Shown here piece after piece: positions 6,818-14,209 of a stretch of DNA of 41,108 nucleotides; the stretch's first letter is position 1; every line of letters starts with the position of its first letter. The notes beneath the pieces were generated by a model. The model was not told where the DNA came from and made no database searches. It saw nothing but the letters and a program-made list of their open reading frames with translations. The stretch is from Archaeoglobaceae archaeon (GTDB lineage Archaea; Halobacteriota; Archaeoglobi; Archaeoglobales; Archaeoglobaceae), in NCBI GenBank assembly GCA_015520485.1, contig WAPX01000033.1, positions 1 to 41,108 of the forward strand. The letters run 5' to 3'. The position numbers were made by a program, and so were the translations under genes.

Positions 6818-8216
6818 ATGTTAAAACTCCAGAAAATTGAGATTGAAAATTATGGAAACCTGCAAAAAGTTGATCTAAAAGACCTCAGACGACTAAACAT
6901 CCTGATTGGTCCAAACAACTCAGGAAAGACCCACATTCTAAAAGCTATAGAAGAATTGAATAACTTGCTGCTGCTATTAAACGTGAAAAGAATATATACG
7001 GGAGCATACACGGAGTGGACAAGGAGGAGAAATATCTTAAAAAAGAAGAGAACCGTGTCAAGATCGAATTTCATTTGATAGATTCAGCAAATAATATTTA
7101 CAAATTACTTTTAAAAGAAAAAGAGGATAAAATCCTAAGATTGGACAGACTTGAAGGTGATGAATCCAAAATACAACAGGAGTTAGAAAAAAAGAGGACC
7201 GATCCTGTATTGTCCCGAGGAAAGGCTACAAGGGTATCGTGAAAAGAAAATAGAAGAGTACATTACAGAAAAATTGGAAAATTCAGCTGAAAGCATATTA
7301 GCCGAATTTCTGAATAAAATTGATCCTAGGTTATCTAATATTGTTAAAATAGCGGATGAATATAGGATAGAAAGGGCATACGAAAGAAAAATTGGATGCA
7401 AAATCTCTGAGCAAGGTAGTGGAGTCAGATCAATAATTTGCTTAATGGCCGATATTTTATCATCGCCAGAGAAGGATATAATTTTTAATTGACGAACCGG
7501 AGCTTGGGTTAAATCCCGCGTCAAAACAAGCTCTTCTAGAATAGCTTTTGGAAAAGTCAAAAGAGAAACAGATCTTCATAGCGACTCATGATCCTTCATT
7601 TGTGAATCCTCTTTTGCTGAGCAAGGAAGACGTCTCAATTTATTTCTTTTCGGTGTATAAAGCAAATAGGGGAAAGAAACCATTTGTAAGAATAGACCCA
7701 AACCAAATAGAAGACCCAAACTCATTTGCTGGATTTATGCCTCATACCACAAGCCTTAAAGATATCCACCTTTATGTTGAGGGTGGCTCTGACGTCTATG
7801 TTTTTCAAGGTCTGCTTTACAGTTATCTAAAAAGCAAGGTATCAGCCGACTGGTACAAAATTTGGAATAAAGTGGGAATATATCATTTCCACGGTGATAA
7901 TTGGTCACATCTGCTTTACACTGTAGTGAAAGAACCTTATAAGGCGGTGGTGATATTAGATGGAGATAAAAAGGAAGATGCAAAAGAAAAAGTTAAAGTG
8001 TTTAATGAATATGGGGAAAATAAGATTTTTCCGAGGTTCGAGTTTTGTGAGTCAATTGATAACCTGAGTGAAAAACTAAGGGAAGATAACGTTTGTCCTG
8101 TTTATTGCTTAGAGAAGAAAGACTTAAGAGATTACTTTGAGGAACAATCCAAGGACGAAGTTATCAATGCTGCTTGGAATGGTAGAGTTCCAGATGAACC
8201 TTTACAGATTATTTGA
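6818..8216 (+). pseudogene. Broken AAA ATPase-TOPRIM (OLD/PARIS-like) gene
   Basis: One gene can be followed across several frames. It starts at 6818 (MLKLQKIEIENYGN) with Walker A GPNNSGKTH. The frame changes near 7010-7020, again near 7190-7200 in an A-run, and again near 7485 in a T-run. Then IDEPELGLNP (Walker B and D-loop) is followed by an in-frame TAG at about 7539 and the H-switch ATHDPSF. The last ~220 residues carry TOPRIM landmarks: YVEGGSD and VVILDGDKKED. This is the layout of OLD-family nucleases and of fused AriA-AriB-like (PARIS) anti-phage ATPase/TOPRIM proteins. Two lesions lie in homopolymers, so sequencing error cannot be wholly excluded, but an extra stop and other frameshifted genes nearby favour real decay. 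Confidence 0.75.
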
Positions 8217-8850
8217 AGGCATACTCTCCGGATACATTACATCAGGCGAACAAAAAGAAGAAGAACTCGTATTTTACGATGACTTTGAGGTGTTTAAGGG
8301 ATGGAATCAATATAGGGAAGGTAAAATTGAGCAATCAAGCAATGTAGCATATAAGGGCACACATAGCTTAAAGAAGTATAAATTTGGAGACCCTAATGGA
8401 GGATTTAAAAAACTACCAAAAAAGATTAATCGCAAAGAAGTGGAACGTATAATCTTTTCAGGATGGATATATCGGCCTTCTGAGCAAGTGGGTACAGAGG
8501 GGTATGTAGATAGATTAGCAATAGAAGATGAAAATTTCAACGGTTATGGATTTTTCGCGGGACATAACGGCAAGTTAGCTATTGAGAAAAGAGCTAAAGG
8601 TAACCCAGAAACACTAAAAGAGGTAGAATGGAAACCAATAGAGGAAGAATGGTATCAATTTAAATTTATTATAGGAAATGATAAATTGGACTTGTATATC
8701 TACAATAAAGAAGGAAACGAGGTAGGTAAGACAGAAGGTGTTGTGGGTGATGAATATGACTTATTTGATCGAGTTGTTGTGCACGGTGGATATGTATATT
8801 ACGTAGATTGTATTGAAGTTAAAGTAGTTAAATCACCTCTATCGCAGTGA
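8194..8850 (+). CDS. Jelly-roll (LamG/concanavalin-like) domain protein
   Basis: About 218 residues. After a short N-terminal helix (NLYRLFEGIL) the chain is a beta-sandwich of the LamG/concanavalin A type: FYDDFEVFKGW, SNVAYKGTHSLKK, IIFSGWIYRP, DRLAIEDENFNGYGF, EEWYQFKFIIGNDKLDLYIYN and a final VHGGYVYYVDCIEV. Such domains bind carbohydrates or other ligands. There is no signal peptide or membrane segment, so it looks cytoplasmic. The ATG at 8194 was preferred to an in-frame ATG at 8137 because the extra 19 residues are read inside the upstream TOPRIM gene. It overlaps that pseudogene by 23 bases and may once have been co-transcribed with it. Function unknown. Confidence 0.65.
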   Translation: MNLYRLFEGILSGYITSGEQKEEELVFYDDFEVFKGWNQYREGKIEQSSNVAYKGTHSLKKYKFGDPNGGFKKLPKKINRKEVERIIFSGWIYRPSEQVGTEGYVDRLAIEDENFNGYGFFAGHNGKLAIEKRAKGNPETLKEVEWKPIEEEWYQFKFIIGNDKLDLYIYNKEGNEVGKTEGVVGDEYDLFDRVVVHGGYVYYVDCIEVKVVKSPLSQ

Positions 8851-8897
8851 TGCATGCTACAAAGAAACCGAATGCGTAAACATGCAATACAAGAGGT

Positions 8898-9728
8898 TTA
8901 TCGTTTTCTCATCTCCCTAAACAAACTCGAACGCAGGAAATACAGCAGGATGAAAAAGACGTAGACAGGAGCATAGGCAACTCTCAAACGGTGTGCAACA
9001 ATTATCCCGAATCCAATCAGAATGACAAGTAGGATAGGAAATAGAGTTACCGAATCGGCCTCAAGTTTCAAACCCTTCTGATTCTCGAATTCAAACTCCT
9101 GCAAAAACTCAAGCAACTTTTGATTGCGAAGAGCTTTTCTCTCATCCTTCACTCCAGCGTACAGCCTCTCGATTTTTCCAGCCAAAATCAGCTCTCTCAG
9201 GAAAACTAAAGCCTGCTTCGATGTATTTTCAAAGTTGTCTATCGCCAGTGATATTCTTACATCAGACTGCACGATAGCCTTGAACTTCTCTGCATTAGTC
9301 GTCAATCCCTTTGCATTAATACCAGCGTAAAGCAGTATTGTTTTCAGGATATAGCTTGCTGCCGGATACGTTATGTAAACAAAATTTGCCTGATATGCGA
9401 GCTGCTTGAGCTTCAGCGTTTCCGTTATGCAGAACTTACTTTTGTCTTCGATATCAGATTCAGCCTCAGCTTCAATATTCACGGGAACACATGCTGGATC
9501 AAAAAGCTTCAGGATTTGTTCTCCCCTATTTGTAATCCTTGCCTTTCCCCCCTTCCATTCTATAAACCCCTGTTTCTTTAATTTCTCAAGCCTCCTGTAA
9601 AATGTAGCCCTTGAGAATCCCCAGTCCCTTCGATGAGTAAACATCGATGGGCTTTGCTTCTTCCTTGAAAGCTGTTCTGCTGAGATCCATCCCTCTTTTG
9701 GCAGGCAGCCTATTATTTCCTCTGGCAT
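8898..9728 (-). CDS. Winged-helix protein with C-terminal membrane segment
   Basis: About 276 residues. Residues 1-75 form a winged helix (WISAEQLSRK, FSRATFYRRLEKLKKQGFIEW, ARITNRGEQILKLF). A helical middle region follows (KLKQLAYQANFVYITYP, IDNFENTSKQALVFLREL). The last ~55 residues hold two hydrophobic helices (LFPILLVILIGFGIIV and YVFFILLYFL) and end in a basic tail. This suggests a membrane-tethered DNA-binding regulator. The ATG at 9728 was chosen because AAAGGTG lies 6 nt upstream; three upstream in-frame codons would overlap that site. The gene is intact and ends the minus-strand cluster. No specific family recognised. Confidence 0.7.
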   Translation of the reverse strand: MPEEIIGCLPKEGWISAEQLSRKKQSPSMFTHRRDWGFSRATFYRRLEKLKKQGFIEWKGGKARITNRGEQILKLFDPACVPVNIEAEAESDIEDKSKFCITETLKLKQLAYQANFVYITYPAASYILKTILLYAGINAKGLTTNAEKFKAIVQSDVRISLAIDNFENTSKQALVFLRELILAGKIERLYAGVKDERKALRNQKLLEFLQEFEFENQKGLKLEADSVTLFPILLVILIGFGIIVAHRLRVAYAPVYVFFILLYFLRSSLFREMRKR

Positions 9729-9733
9729 CAGCA

Positions 9734-9897
9734 TCACCTTTGAAGAGAGATAGCGGGATTATTCCTCCTGTTCTTGCGATAAGCCTGTCATGGCATTGCC
9801 TGCACAGATAGAGCCATTTTGAGAAGTCCTCATTTGCATACACGATCAATGGCTTTTCTTCGCTGCTCACACCGCATATCCTGCAGTGTTTTTCCAT
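9734..9897 (-). pseudogene. Small CxxC zinc-finger protein, probably frameshifted
   Basis: The frame starting at 9897 encodes CRICG and then LCRQCH, a four-cysteine zinc finger like those of small HNH-type proteins. In the annotated frame it runs on to 9586, overlapping the next gene by about 140 bases, which is implausible in this compact cluster. If the frame changes near 9785, the sequence becomes AYRKNRRNNPAISLQR and stops at a TGA (9736-9734) that overlaps the ribosome-binding region of the next gene, exactly where an operon stop is expected. I therefore read it as a ~54-residue gene with a one-base indel. No nuclease motif is certain. Confidence 0.5.
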
Positions 9898-10224
9898 GCC
9901 AAGACCTCGTACCTGCCTGGTGTTGCCTTCAGCTCTCTGGCTATCTTTTCCATCTCCTTCTGCTTTTCCTTAATCCAGAGCTTTAGATCATCGATTGCGT
10001 TGTTTGTTCTGAACTTTCTGACTTCCTTATCGTTCCATCTTGCAGATTCAGCGAGGATGCATTTGATTAGCGATGCACTCCTGCCAACCCCGTAGAGAGT
10101 TAGCCTGACGTAGGCTATATCGCCCATTCCAATGACGTTCGATTCGATCTTCGTAGTGAACATCGCTGTTTGGATCTATCTTTGCAAGGAATTCGTTGAT
10201 GTCATGGACAACCTCAACGAGCAT
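9867..10224 (-). pseudogene. Small island gene with a frameshift
   Basis: Starting from an ATG at 10224 with a strong GGAGGTGG upstream, the frame reads MLVEVVHDINEFLAKIDPNSD. It then degenerates, while the adjacent frame takes over near 10160 with FTTKIESNVIGMGDIAYVRL and continues for ~95 residues. That second frame has a stop shortly upstream and no ribosome-binding site of its own. A single indel near 10160-10170 joins the two into a ~119-residue protein with a helical, Lys/Glu-rich second half (DDLKLWIKEKQKEMEKI). The family is not recognised. Its end overlaps the start of the zinc-finger gene by 31 bases. Confidence 0.5.
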
Positions 10225-10555
10225 CGTTCCACCTCCTGTTCCAGGGCTTGCTGTTCAGCTCTGCAATTTCCTCTGCTGTCATGTCTTCGGGACGCTTGAA
10301 ATTCCCGCACGCTTGCCTGTTTGGATCTACGCGTTCGCCAGTAATCCCGCACCAGATTCTGCCAGCTTTGGTGGCTATGAATGCACAGTCAGAACATCTT
10401 GCCTCTGAGGACACGATTGCATCGTGGATCCTGTCGCAAAGAGATTCATACGGGCAGTTTTTGCAGTTGTAGTCGCACCACTCGGAGTGAACTACTATTC
10501 TCCTGATTTCACAGGTTTTCTCGTTGAAGTAAATCGTAAAATTGAGGATTTTCAC
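10214..10555 (-). CDS. Cysteine-rich small protein of unknown function
   Basis: About 113 residues with at least nine cysteines arranged in two clusters: CDYNCKNCPYESLC in the first half and CSDC...WCG...ACGNF in the second. Such spacing suggests zinc or iron-sulfur binding. The GTG at 10555 was chosen because GGAGG lies 8 nt upstream; a GTG at 10564 sits on top of that site. The start overlaps the stop of the upstream kinase gene (GTGA) and the stop overlaps the start of the next gene, so translation is coupled. Cysteine-rich proteins of this size are common in archaeal mobile elements. I do not recognise a family. Confidence 0.6.
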   Translation of the reverse strand: MKILNFTIYFNEKTCEIRRIVVHSEWCDYNCKNCPYESLCDRIHDAIVSSEARCSDCAFIATKAGRIWCGITGERVDPNRQACGNFKRPEDMTAEEIAELNSKPWNRRWNDAR

Positions 10556-11118
10556 TTCATCCACCTCCTTGCAAAGTTTATGTGACTCAAAACGAGATCA
10601 ACACGCCTGTCGACAGGAATGGCAGGAACGTAGAGGGTTCTGTAGGGAACCAATCTTGCGATAACGAATTCCTGGAGTTCTCTGTACGCTATGTCTGCAG
10701 TTCGAAAGCCGTCGTCGACGTCAGCGTTAACTGCCTGGCAGACGAAAAGCAGGTCGTACTTTCTTTCGAGTTCTCTTTTCCTGAATTCTTTAAAATAGCG
10801 ATTAAGTAAGCTGACGTCGTCGTGGTAAAATATCGCAAAGAAGAAGTTGTCGTAGATTGTTCTGTCCGTAAGCACAATGTCATGACTTGCTAACTCTTCG
10901 TCCTCCCTCTTCACCTGTTCCCTGAACACTTCAAGCTGGAACTTCGTTGGAGAGTACATTCTGATCTCTGCAAGGCTTTCAAAGCCGTATCGCTGCTTCC
11001 AATCGTTGAAGATGTCTCTTGCAACCTCTCTTACAACTCCGCAGTTAATTTTCTCAGCAATTGTGTCAACCAGTGTTGTCTTGCCTGAGCCAGAGCTGCC
11101 AGCAAAACCGATCAGCAT
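10552..11118 (-). CDS. P-loop nucleotide kinase/ATPase (AAA_28/NadR-like)
   Basis: A 188-residue P-loop protein. Walker A is GSSGSGKTT (7-15); the segment VREVARDIFNDW and the strand DIVLTDRTIYDNFFF are typical of AAA_28/NadR-like ATPases and viral nucleoside or nucleotide kinases. YDLLFVCQ is a further core strand and RTLYVPAIP precedes a helical C-terminus. Substrate cannot be told from sequence; NMN, nucleosides or polynucleotide ends are all known for relatives. It is intact, starts directly at the end of the broken clamp gene and overlaps the Cys-rich gene by 4 bases. The pairing with a clamp suggests a role in the element's DNA metabolism. Confidence 0.7.
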   Translation of the reverse strand: MLIGFAGSSGSGKTTLVDTIAEKINCGVVREVARDIFNDWKQRYGFESLAEIRMYSPTKFQLEVFREQVKREDEELASHDIVLTDRTIYDNFFFAIFYHDDVSLLNRYFKEFRKRELERKYDLLFVCQAVNADVDDGFRTADIAYRELQEFVIARLVPYRTLYVPAIPVDRRVDLVLSHINFARRWMK

Positions 11119-11829
11119 TATCTCACCTCGATGCGTGGGGCAATCAGGTAGAGAATCGTTATGGAGAATTCTGACTCGATTGAGATTCTGACTGGTAGAT
11201 CTGTTCCTATGGCTATTCTTACTGTATCGTCTTTATCTACAACCTTTGCCATCTCCTTCAGACATTCTAGGCTGAGCATTGTCCTTGCCTGTTCTCCTGC
11301 ATAACCCTCTGAGAAATCTATCCTGATGTCTTCGATGTCAACCTTCAGCAATCATATGGAATCCGTTCTCCTCTGCCAAAAAGATGACGTTATCAGCAAC
11401 CTTTGATGCCATTGAGGTAGCATTCTTGAACTCGTTGCCCTCAACAACGGTTTCAACCTTCAGATTTAGAACGGGAAGTTTTGGTTCCTGTTTAAGCGAT
11501 GTTGGATCAATCAAAGCCAAGCTGTAGACAGTTTTACTAGCCTTCAGCTTCAGGTTCTTGTCGCATTCTACCTCAACAAAGTCATCCTTTACAGCCTTCA
11601 GAACGTCGTTCAGCCTGCTGATGTTCAGCCCGATGACGCCTTCCTCAGCTTTGAATGCTTCGAAGTCTTCTTTCGGGATAAAGATGTCTGTAAGGCAGAT
11701 GTTGCCAGCATCGACAGCCCTGATAGCTATTCCTTCCTCACTTGTTCTTACCCTTGTTTCGTTAAGAAAAGCGTTTGAAGCCCTGATGACCTTCTTCAGC
11801 AGCCTTGTATTCACTGTAGCGCTAAGCAT
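11118..11829 (-). pseudogene. pcn: Sliding clamp (PCNA) gene, split by an internal deletion/frameshift
   Basis: Two frames together make a PCNA. The first (11829 to 11338) gives residues 1-163: MLSATVNTRLLKKVIRA, AIRAVDAGNICLTDIFIPK, ALIDPTSL and NGFHMIAEG. The second (from 11351 to 11118) supplies the end: DIEDIRIDFSEG, ARTMLSLECLKEM and the family-typical C-terminal LAPRIE. The frames cross at TTGCTGAAGGT (11341-11351), which can be read as IAEG in frame one and LLKV in frame two. Compared with ordinary PCNA about four residues are missing at the junction. The clamp would normally be a ring-forming processivity factor. This copy is divergent and sits in an integrated element, so it is probably an extra, viral or plasmid clamp. 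Confidence 0.8.
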
Positions 11830-12009
11830 TTCCTTTCACTCCTTCTTTTTTGCCCTCTTTCTCCTTCAGCACCTCAACAAAAAAGACAAGAGCAAGGACA
11901 TTCGCTGGTTCTTTCTCCTCGCAATCTCAGGAATGCCATCAAGCCATTCCCGAAGCTTTTCTCTTGTTTGCTTGTTCTCCACTACAACCTTCCCAACCAA
12001 ACCTAACAT
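11822..12009 (-). pseudogene. Small gene upstream of the clamp, frameshifted
   Basis: From the ATG at 12009 the frame reads MLGLVGKVVVENKQ and LREWLDGIPEIA, then becomes basic nonsense ending at a TGA. In another frame, entered near 11915-11925, the sequence continues naturally as EEKEPANVLALVFFVEVLKEKE and stops at a TAG (11824-11822) that overlaps the clamp ATG. A single indel would restore a ~62-residue helical protein coupled to the clamp gene. It is the first gene of the island when read from the tRNA. No family is recognised. Confidence 0.45.
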
Positions 12010-12096
12010 GTACTAATTGGAAAGAGAAAGGCTTGTGCTTGTAGGTGTACACGCCACTCTGAAAGTCATAGTAGGGCGTAGAACCGGAAATAGGAG

Positions 12097-12170
12097 TGCC
12101 GAGGGGGGGATTCGAACCCCCGACCTCCTGATTATGAGTCAGGCGCCCCAACCAGCTAGGCTACCTCGGC
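12097..12170 (-). tRNA. tRNA-Met (anticodon CAU), elongator or Ile2
   Basis: Read on the minus strand, GCCGAGG pairs with CCTCGGC in the acceptor stem. The anticodon arm is CCTGA-CTCATAA-TCAGG with anticodon CAT at 12136-12134, and the T-arm contains GGTTCGAATCC. The discriminator base is A and no CCA is encoded. There is no intron. It is not the initiator, since the acceptor stem does not start with AGC-type bases. A CAU anticodon could also belong to an isoleucine tRNA whose C34 is modified; the sequence does not decide. Its 3' end faces the decaying island, as expected for a tRNA used as an integration site. Confidence 0.9.
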
Positions 12171-12196
12171 TTTTCATGGTAGAAGTCATTGCACTG

Positions 12197-12210
12197 AATT
12201 ATATAGTTTA
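12197..12210 (-). promoter_or_regulatory. TATA box of the tRNA gene
   Basis: On the minus strand the sequence reads TAAACTATATAATT about 30 bases upstream of the tRNA 5' end, the standard distance for an archaeal TATA box. Confidence 0.55.
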
Positions 12211-12239
12211 CTCTCAACGCCGTATAAGCACCTGCAAAG

Positions 12240-12298
12240 GAAAGATTAATATACTATATTTAATAGCATGGCAGTGCACTAAAAAAGACTAAGGAGGT
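12240..12298 (+). promoter_or_regulatory. Promoter and Shine-Dalgarno site of alba
   Basis: AAAGATTAATATACTATATT at 12241-12260 holds a purine-rich BRE-like stretch and a TATA box. A start about 25 bases on gives a short leader containing AAGGAGGT at 12291-12298, a perfect ribosome-binding site 9 bases before the ATG. This fits a highly expressed chromatin gene. Confidence 0.55.
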
Positions 12299-12307
12299 TT
12301 AGAGAAA

Positions 12308-12580
12308 ATGGCCGAGAACGCAGTGTTTGTTGGAAACAAGCCGGTAATGAATTACGTGCTTGCAGTGTTGACCCAGTTCAACAGCGGCGTTAAGGAAGTA
12401 TCCGTTAAAGCAAGAGGTAGAGCCATCAGCAGGGCTGTCGACGTGGCAGAGATTGTCAGAAAGCGCTTTTTGCCAGATGTGGATGTTGCAGATATAAAGA
12501 TCTCGACCGAGAAGGTTGAGAGCGAGCAGGGAGAGGCAAACGTCTCTGCAATAGAGATCGTGCTCGTTAAGAAGGACTGA
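12308..12580 (+). CDS. albA: Alba, archaeal chromatin protein
   Basis: A 90-residue Alba-family protein that coats DNA and RNA in archaeal chromatin. The N-terminal signature [16 protein letters not shown] contains the conserved Lys that contacts DNA and is acetylated in some species. [21 protein letters not shown] follows as the second helix with its basic loop, and the dimer strands ([19 protein letters not shown]) end the protein. Length is normal. It has a clear promoter and an excellent ribosome-binding site, and a T-rich terminator follows. It is a stand-alone transcription unit beginning just beyond the tRNA that bounds the island, which marks the return to core chromosome. Confidence 0.96.
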   Translation: MAENAVFVGNKPVMNYVLAVLTQFNSGVKEVSVKARGRAISRAVDVAEIVRKRFLPDVDVADIKISTEKVESEQGEANVSAIEIVLVKKD

Positions 12581-12584
12581 AGAA

Positions 12585-12625
12585 AATCGTTTTTATTTTA
12601 ACTAATTTTATTCTTATTATTTTAG
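12585..12625 (+). terminator. T-rich terminator after alba
   Basis: Several T-runs (CGTTTTTATTTT, TTTTATTC, TTATTATTTT) follow the alba stop directly. The rest of the gap to 12744 shows no further feature. Confidence 0.55.
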
Positions 12626-12743
12626 ATTCTCATCTGCATTTTTTGCTCTTTTTCCGTATTCGTTCATTCTGAGTAAGGATTAAATACGTTAAACAATATT
12701 TAAAAATAAATTTAAGCTTTGATACTGATTCAGCAAAATCAAA

Positions 12744-13112
12744 TCAGAATATGTGGTGTCTGTGGTCAGGACAGGCGCTGTCGAGGCTCGCGGGCTGCAG
12801 CATTCCGTTGAGGAATGCGTTTATAGTCTCTCTCACAGTCCCGCTTGCCCCGGAATAGACCCTTATTCCAAACCTCTCGAATGCTATAATCGCTTTCGGC
12901 CCTAAATTTCCGCAGAGAACGACGTCAACCCCGGCACTTGCCAGAATTTCTGGAGGGGTGCCTGTACCTCCGAAGTGTTCGGATGTATTCGGTATCACGT
13001 ACACTTCCTTTGTTTCCGTATCGTAAATCGTAAACGTCGGGGCTCTTCCAAAGTGCATGCACACGAAGTCGTCGAGTCCACCTCTACCCTCAGTCGGAAC
13101 AGCAATCTTCAT
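12744..13112 (-). CDS. NifX/NifB-like dinitrogenase Fe-Mo cofactor domain protein
   Basis: About 122 residues with the ribonuclease-H-like fold of the NifX/NifB-C family (MTH1175-like): MKIAVPTEG, VCMHFGRAPTFTIYD, GTPPEILASAGVDVVLCGNLG, AIIAFERFGIRVYSG and ETINAFLNG. The C-terminus is His-rich (CPDHRHHIF). Such proteins bind Fe-S or Fe-Mo cluster precursors; most archaeal copies are not near nif genes and have unknown roles. The ATG at 13112 was preferred over one at 13118 because GGAGG lies 8 nt upstream of it. It lies downstream of, and in the same direction as, the Mrp-type Fe-S carrier, which supports a role in metal-cluster handling. Confidence 0.82.
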   Translation of the reverse strand: MKIAVPTEGRGGLDDFVCMHFGRAPTFTIYDTETKEVYVIPNTSEHFGGTGTPPEILASAGVDVVLCGNLGPKAIIAFERFGIRVYSGASGTVRETINAFLNGMLQPASLDSACPDHRHHIF

Positions 13113-13259
13113 GGCCATTACCTCCTTCAGAGTTTTTTGAATTTATTTTTGAATTATTATTTATTTTTTCCTCCCGTTCCATCCAACTGTTCGCTGACGG
13201 TTCACTCAAACCTAAACGATTTAATAAATAATTAAAACCTTAAACAATTAATAAAAACA

Positions 13260-14114
13260 TCAGCCCTGTTTTGATTTTTCTGCTTTTTTCCTCAGCTCTT
13301 CGAGTTTCTTTTCCGCTTCCTTCTTTGCCTTTTTGGCTTTTTCTTCCAGTCTCTTCAGCTCTTCCTTCACGGCTTCGAGGTTCTCCAGAAGGTCGTCAAC
13401 TATCTTTTCGAATATTTCTGCAGAAGGTGAGTCCAAGTCAACGAATGGTTTTCCGTCCTCTCCGCTTTTGAATATGCTCGTATCGAGGGGTATGCTTCCA
13501 GCAAAAGGAACGGCCATTTCAGCGGCGAGTTTCTTGCCTCCCCCAGCTCCAAAGACTTCTATTGGCTTTCCGCAGTGGGGACAGACCATTCCACTCATGT
13601 TCTCAATTAAACCTATCACAGGAATCCCTGCGTGTATTGAGAAGTTTATGGCCTTTCTTACGTCTTCGAGAGCTACGCTTTGAGGTGTTGTGACTATAAC
13701 ACTTCCATCCGGTTTTGCGAGCTGCACCATGCTTATCACTTCATCTCCCGTACCCGGTGGCAGGTCTATTACGAGGTAATCTATTTCACCCCAGTCCACG
13801 TTGTTCAGAGCCTCTTCTATAAACTTGTGCTTTATGGGACCTCTCCAGACGACTGGAGTGTCTCTGCTCGGCAGCATAAATCCCATGGAGAAGACCTTTA
13901 CCCCCTGAACGTCAATTGGTTTTATCTTGCCCTCTTTTGCGTCCAGCCCTCTGACCTCTTCCAAACCGAGAAGCTTTGGTACTGACGGCCCGTGAACATC
14001 GCAATCCAGCAAACCAACCCTGTAACCTTTCTTTTTTAAGGCGAATGCGAGGTTCACAGCAACAGTAGATTTACCGACACCACCTTTTCCGCTCATTACT
14101 ACAAGCTTTTTCAT
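13260..14114 (-). CDS. Mrp/NBP35-type P-loop ATPase, Fe-S cluster carrier
   Basis: A 284-residue SIMIBI-class ATPase that assembles and transfers [4Fe-4S] clusters. The deviant Walker A is MSGKGGVGKST (8-18). Further landmarks are LLDCDVHGPSVPKLLG, FMLPSRDTPVVWRGP and VIDLPPGTGDE. The cluster-binding CPHC lies near residue 178 in NMSGMVCPHCG. After the globular domain there is a Lys/Glu-rich tail of about 45 residues predicted as a coiled coil (KEELKRLEEKAKKAKKEAE). It is probably homodimeric in the cytoplasm. The NifX-like gene follows after a 147-base AT-rich gap with its own likely promoter. Confidence 0.94.
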   Translation of the reverse strand: MKKLVVMSGKGGVGKSTVAVNLAFALKKKGYRVGLLDCDVHGPSVPKLLGLEEVRGLDAKEGKIKPIDVQGVKVFSMGFMLPSRDTPVVWRGPIKHKFIEEALNNVDWGEIDYLVIDLPPGTGDEVISMVQLAKPDGSVIVTTPQSVALEDVRKAINFSIHAGIPVIGLIENMSGMVCPHCGKPIEVFGAGGGKKLAAEMAVPFAGSIPLDTSIFKSGEDGKPFVDLDSPSAEIFEKIVDDLLENLEAVKEELKRLEEKAKKAKKEAEKKLEELRKKAEKSKQG

Positions 14115-14172
14115 GAGGTTTGCTTTTCAGGACTGCTTATGAAAGTTTTGTTGTTTTTGCTTCCACCTAACG

Positions 14173-14209
14173 CGAGATTTTAATACCAGAAAAAATTACT
14201 GCTGGATGG
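14173..14209 (+). promoter_or_regulatory. Promoter of the DRG operon
   Basis: CGAGATTTTAATACC places a TATA box at about 14178-14186, roughly 26 bases upstream of the ATG at 14210. No ribosome-binding site is convincing, so the first gene is probably translated from a nearly leaderless message. Confidence 0.45.

Larger units (their letters stand above)
8851..12096. mobile_element. Decaying integrated element beside tRNA(CAU)
   Basis: A run of small, tightly packed minus-strand genes faces the 3' end of a tRNA, the usual integration site of archaeal viruses and plasmids. The content suits a small replicon: winged-helix regulator with membrane tail, three small Cys-rich or uncharacterised proteins, a P-loop kinase and an extra sliding clamp. 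At least four of the genes are frameshifted. No integrase and no clear second attachment site were found, so the left boundary is uncertain and may extend to about 3780. Confidence 0.5.

Noticed and set aside
11118-11829. Programmed frameshifting to make one PCNA
   Set aside because: There is no slippery heptamer at the junction and about four residues would still be missing, so deletion is simpler.
11939-12292. Open frames across the tRNA on both strands
   Set aside because: They translate the tRNA itself (typical tRNA-derived peptides such as GGIRTPDLLIMSQ) and have no family or ribosome-binding support.
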